64,000 nucleotides of DNA from Permianibacter fluminis (GTDB lineage: Bacteria > Pseudomonadota > Gammaproteobacteria > Enterobacterales > Permianibacteraceae), in contig NZ_JABMEG010000001.1 in the NCBI RefSeq assembly GCF_013179735.1, positions 1,860,001 to 1,924,000 of the forward strand. Reading direction: 5' to 3'. Below the pieces are notes generated by a model. That model did not search any database. It saw only the letters and a program-made list of their open reading frames with translations, and had not been told where the DNA came from. Below, piece after piece: positions 62,125 to 64,000 of the stretch; the first letter of the stretch is position 1; every line of letters starts with the position of its first letter. The translations under genes were made by a program, and so were the position numbers.

Positions 62125-62153
62125 CCGAAAGCCGGGCCTCGCCCGGCTTTCGG
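62125..62153 (+). terminator. Hairpin terminator after lpxC
   Basis: A 13-bp perfect stem ccgaaagccgggc / gcccggctttcgg with a ctc loop, then ctgtttgtctt. The stem is strong; the T-rich tail is interrupted. Confidence 0.78.
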
Positions 62154-62168
62154 CTGTTTGTCTTCCGA

Positions 62169-62206
62169 TTTCAGGAATTCGGGTTTCAGGTATTCGGATT
62201 TCAGGG
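62169..62206. repeat. 15-bp tandem repeat after lpxC
   Basis: tttcagg recurs at 62169, 62184 and 62199 with an exact 15-bp period (tttcaggaattcggg, tttcaggtattcgga, then a partial copy). It lies in the 292-bp gene-free gap between lpxC and dciA; no other element was seen there. Confidence 0.75.
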
Positions 62207-62392
62207 CAGCCGGATGGTCTGGCGCTGGCAACGTCTGAAACGGCGCCGCGCGGCGGGAGGGTATTCGTGCTCGCTGATTTGACCGCCTGAGTTGTGGCTG
62301 CGGTCACAGTGTGATTGTGCGGGCCGGCAACGCTGCATGGCTTAAATCCGGCCTACACTCTGTTCAGTTCGGTGCAATTGAACAAAAAACAC

Positions 62393-62704
62393 TCAGCTTG
62401 GCGGCAATACCCGAACCCGGATCTGCTGCAGCTGCGGATAACCGCAGCTATGGAGTCCGGACAGCAGCTGCGGCACAAGATAGCGGAGCCGGGTCGCCAC
62501 GGCGGCTTGGCGGGCGGTGACCTCGAGTGTGACGCCGTCCACGGCGGTGACACGGCAATGGCCGCGAAGGCTTGCGGGCAGCAGGGGCTGTAGGTTAAGG
62601 TCCATGCCCTCAAGAAGAGCCAGCCGGTCGAGGAGCGCCTTAAGTGGGCCCTCGGGTTGACCGAGCAAATTGGCGACCGATTGAGCAGACGTTGGGCGGT
62701 TCAC
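62393..62704 (-). CDS. dciA: DciA (DUF721) family replicative helicase loader
   Basis: A 103-residue protein with the DUF721/DciA pattern: a conserved N-terminal helix ('SVANLLGQPEGPLKALLDRLALLEGMDLNLQPLLPASLRGHCRVTAV') and a strand-rich segment ('DGVTLEVTARQAAVATRLRYLVPQLLSGL'), ending 'QIRVRVLP'. DciA loads DnaB in bacteria that lack DnaC. It sits between lpxC and the M23 gene on the opposite strand, its usual location in gammaproteobacteria. Short but complete. Confidence 0.85.
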   Translation of the reverse strand: MNRPTSAQSVANLLGQPEGPLKALLDRLALLEGMDLNLQPLLPASLRGHCRVTAVDGVTLEVTARQAAVATRLRYLVPQLLSGLHSCGYPQLQQIRVRVLPPS

Positions 62705-62834
62705 TGTTTATGCCTGAATAGGTTTTGCCTAGCAGGGCCAGTGTAACTGCACATTGCTTTCGGTACACGCCACGGTAGTAGCAATTGCTGCCAGGCAGGT
62801 GGTTTTTGCTACAAAGTGACGAGATAACGAACCC

Positions 62835-63770
62835 ATGACGCTGACCCTGATTACCCATACCCGAGCCGGGGCCAAACGCCTTCAGCTCGGTCGCGCCGGT
62901 CAGGCCTGTGCTGCCCTGTTTGGCCTCGGCGTGATCGCCGGTGCCGGTTTCGGCGGCTACGAGCTGGCGGTCAAGTTGCATCCAAACGGTGTGGTCAGTG
63001 AACGCACCGTCGAGAGCTGGCAGCAGGAGCTGGATGCCCAGCGCCGCGCCGTCGATACCACCCGCAGCGAATCCGAACAGCAAATCAACGCCCTGGCGGC
63101 CCGGGTTGCCCGGCTGCAGGCGCATATCGCCCGGCTTGATGCCGTTGGCGAACGGGTCACCGAGCTGGTTGGCCTGGAAGGCAAAGAGTTTGAATTCACC
63201 GCTGAACCGGCCATGGGCGGACCCGAAGGCGAGCCATTGGCCAATGCTCCGGGTGCGTCACCGCTGGAGTTCATTGATCAGCTGGACGCGATGAATTCGC
63301 AGCTGGAAACCCGTGGTCGACAACTGGCGGTGCTGGAGTCGCTGTTGCTCGACAAGCACATGGGCACCGAGAAGCTGATTTCCGGCCATCCGGTCAACAG
63401 CGGCTATATCAGCTCGTATTTCGGTTATCGTTCGGACCCGTTCCACGGCAACACGACCTGGCATAAAGGTATCGACTTCGTCGCGCCGGAAGGCACCGAC
63501 GTGATGGCGACCGCTGCTGGTGTGGTGGTTTTCGCTGGCGTCAAAGACGGTTACGGTAATGTCGTCGAAGTCGGCCATGGCGATGGTCTGGTGACCCGCT
63601 ATGGTCACAACTCCAAGCTGGTGGTGAAAGTCGGTGAGCTGGTCCGCAAAGGCCAGGTCATTGCCAAGGTTGGTTCAACCGGTCGGTCGACCGCGCCACA
63701 CGTGCACTACGAAGTGCTGCGCGATGGCCTGTTCCTGAATCCGGCCAAGTACCTCGGCGACAAGAGCTGA
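62835..63770 (+). CDS. M23 (LytM-type) peptidase family protein
   Basis: A 311-residue protein with an N-terminal membrane span (~25-47), a coiled coil (~60-115), and a C-terminal LytM domain. The domain has 'FGYRSDPFHGNTTWHKGIDFVAPEGTDVMATAAGVVVFAG' (first zinc His and Asp) and 'HGDGLVTRYGHNSKLVV' plus 'APHVHYEVLRDGLFLNPAKYL' (HxH). All zinc ligands are present, so it should be an active D,D-endopeptidase or a hydrolase activator in the periplasm. It commonly lies just upstream of secA. Confidence 0.93.
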   Translation: MTLTLITHTRAGAKRLQLGRAGQACAALFGLGVIAGAGFGGYELAVKLHPNGVVSERTVESWQQELDAQRRAVDTTRSESEQQINALAARVARLQAHIARLDAVGERVTELVGLEGKEFEFTAEPAMGGPEGEPLANAPGASPLEFIDQLDAMNSQLETRGRQLAVLESLLLDKHMGTEKLISGHPVNSGYISSYFGYRSDPFHGNTTWHKGIDFVAPEGTDVMATAAGVVVFAGVKDGYGNVVEVGHGDGLVTRYGHNSKLVVKVGELVRKGQVIAKVGSTGRSTAPHVHYEVLRDGLFLNPAKYLGDKS

Positions 63771-63787
63771 GCCTGCTTCTCCAAGAT

Positions 63788-63818
63788 AACGGCGCCTGCG
63801 GGCGCCGTTGTTGTTTCT
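63788..63818 (+). terminator. Intrinsic terminator after the M23 gene
   Basis: A 9-bp perfect stem aacggcgcc / ggcgccgtt with a tgcg loop, followed by gttgtttct. Confidence 0.82.
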
Positions 63819-64000
63819 GCCGATCTGGGTCGAATGCGTGCCGGGGATTTCAGTCCGCGGCAACGCTTTCTCGCTGGCGATTTGCCGTTGCTGCCTTGAA
63901 ATCTGGTGCGCCTGTCTCCACCTGTGCAAACGGGCCGCCGGAAGCCCGCTTCGGCGGTGCCGACTTGCGTTCCTTGGCCCGGTGAAAGCCGGTAGAATGC
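63819..64000. other. Gene-free end of window, candidate promoter at edge
   Basis: No gene is visible in the last ~180 bases. TAGAAT at 63993-63998 could be a -10 element of the next rightward gene (secA is expected here in related genomes), but the window ends before any coding start. Confidence 0.35.

Noticed and set aside
61162-62307. 381-codon minus-strand frame opposite lpxC
   Set aside because: Antisense to lpxC. Its only regular feature (EIRIPET repeats) comes from the 15-bp DNA repeat downstream of lpxC.

Overview
The window is about 64 kb of a GC-rich bacterial chromosome. It most resembles a gammaproteobacterium. The signs are a class A RNase P RNA directly before a complete mra/dcw division cluster that runs through lpxC, dciA and an M23 peptidase, plus a FimV-like protein, HrpB, PBP1B, ThpR and a GlyGly-CTERM protein. 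The species cannot be named from the sequence alone. No prophage, IS element, CRISPR array, tRNA or rRNA was seen.

Left part (1-20.2 kb): mostly single genes on both strands. They include a LOG-family protein, a secreted protein with a Thr-Pro tail encoded by a hexanucleotide repeat, a VOC protein, ThpR, a family 3 solute-binding protein, HrpB, an outer-membrane barrel, an AdoMet decarboxylase-like protein beside a SET methyltransferase, an AidB-like dehydrogenase, PBP1B, a lipoprotein, MurI, a large LVIVD/Calx-beta surface protein and an MFS transporter. At 3.05-3.97 kb there is a small integron-type island. Two AT-richer gene cassettes, each with an attC-like site, lie next to an attI-like simple site, and no integrase gene is visible.

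Middle part (20.2-42.7 kb): a small-protein/PLP-enzyme pair behind a clear promoter and operator; a four-gene ABC operon of the gliding-related (GldA/F/G plus DUF4340) type; GIY-YIG and YbjQ proteins; and a divergent cluster of acyl-CoA enzymes (three CitE/HpcH-type lyases, a benzoate-CoA-ligase-like enzyme, a double-hotdog MaoC hydratase). Then come FimV, a secreted amidohydrolase, an ECF sigma/anti-sigma/secreted-protein operon, a DUF819 membrane protein and a HIT protein.

Right part (42.7-64 kb): rnpB, then a strong promoter with four 10-bp-spaced MraZ repeats driving mraZ-rsmH-(38-aa ORF)-ftsL-ftsI-murE-murF-mraY-murD-ftsW-murG-murC-ddl-ftsQ. Most of these genes overlap by a few bases. 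After longer gaps come ftsA, ftsZ, lpxC, dciA (opposite strand) and an M23 peptidase. Together they make lipid II, build the divisome and septal wall, and start lipid A synthesis. MurI and PBP1B elsewhere in the window feed the same wall pathway. The window ends just before the position where secA is usually found.
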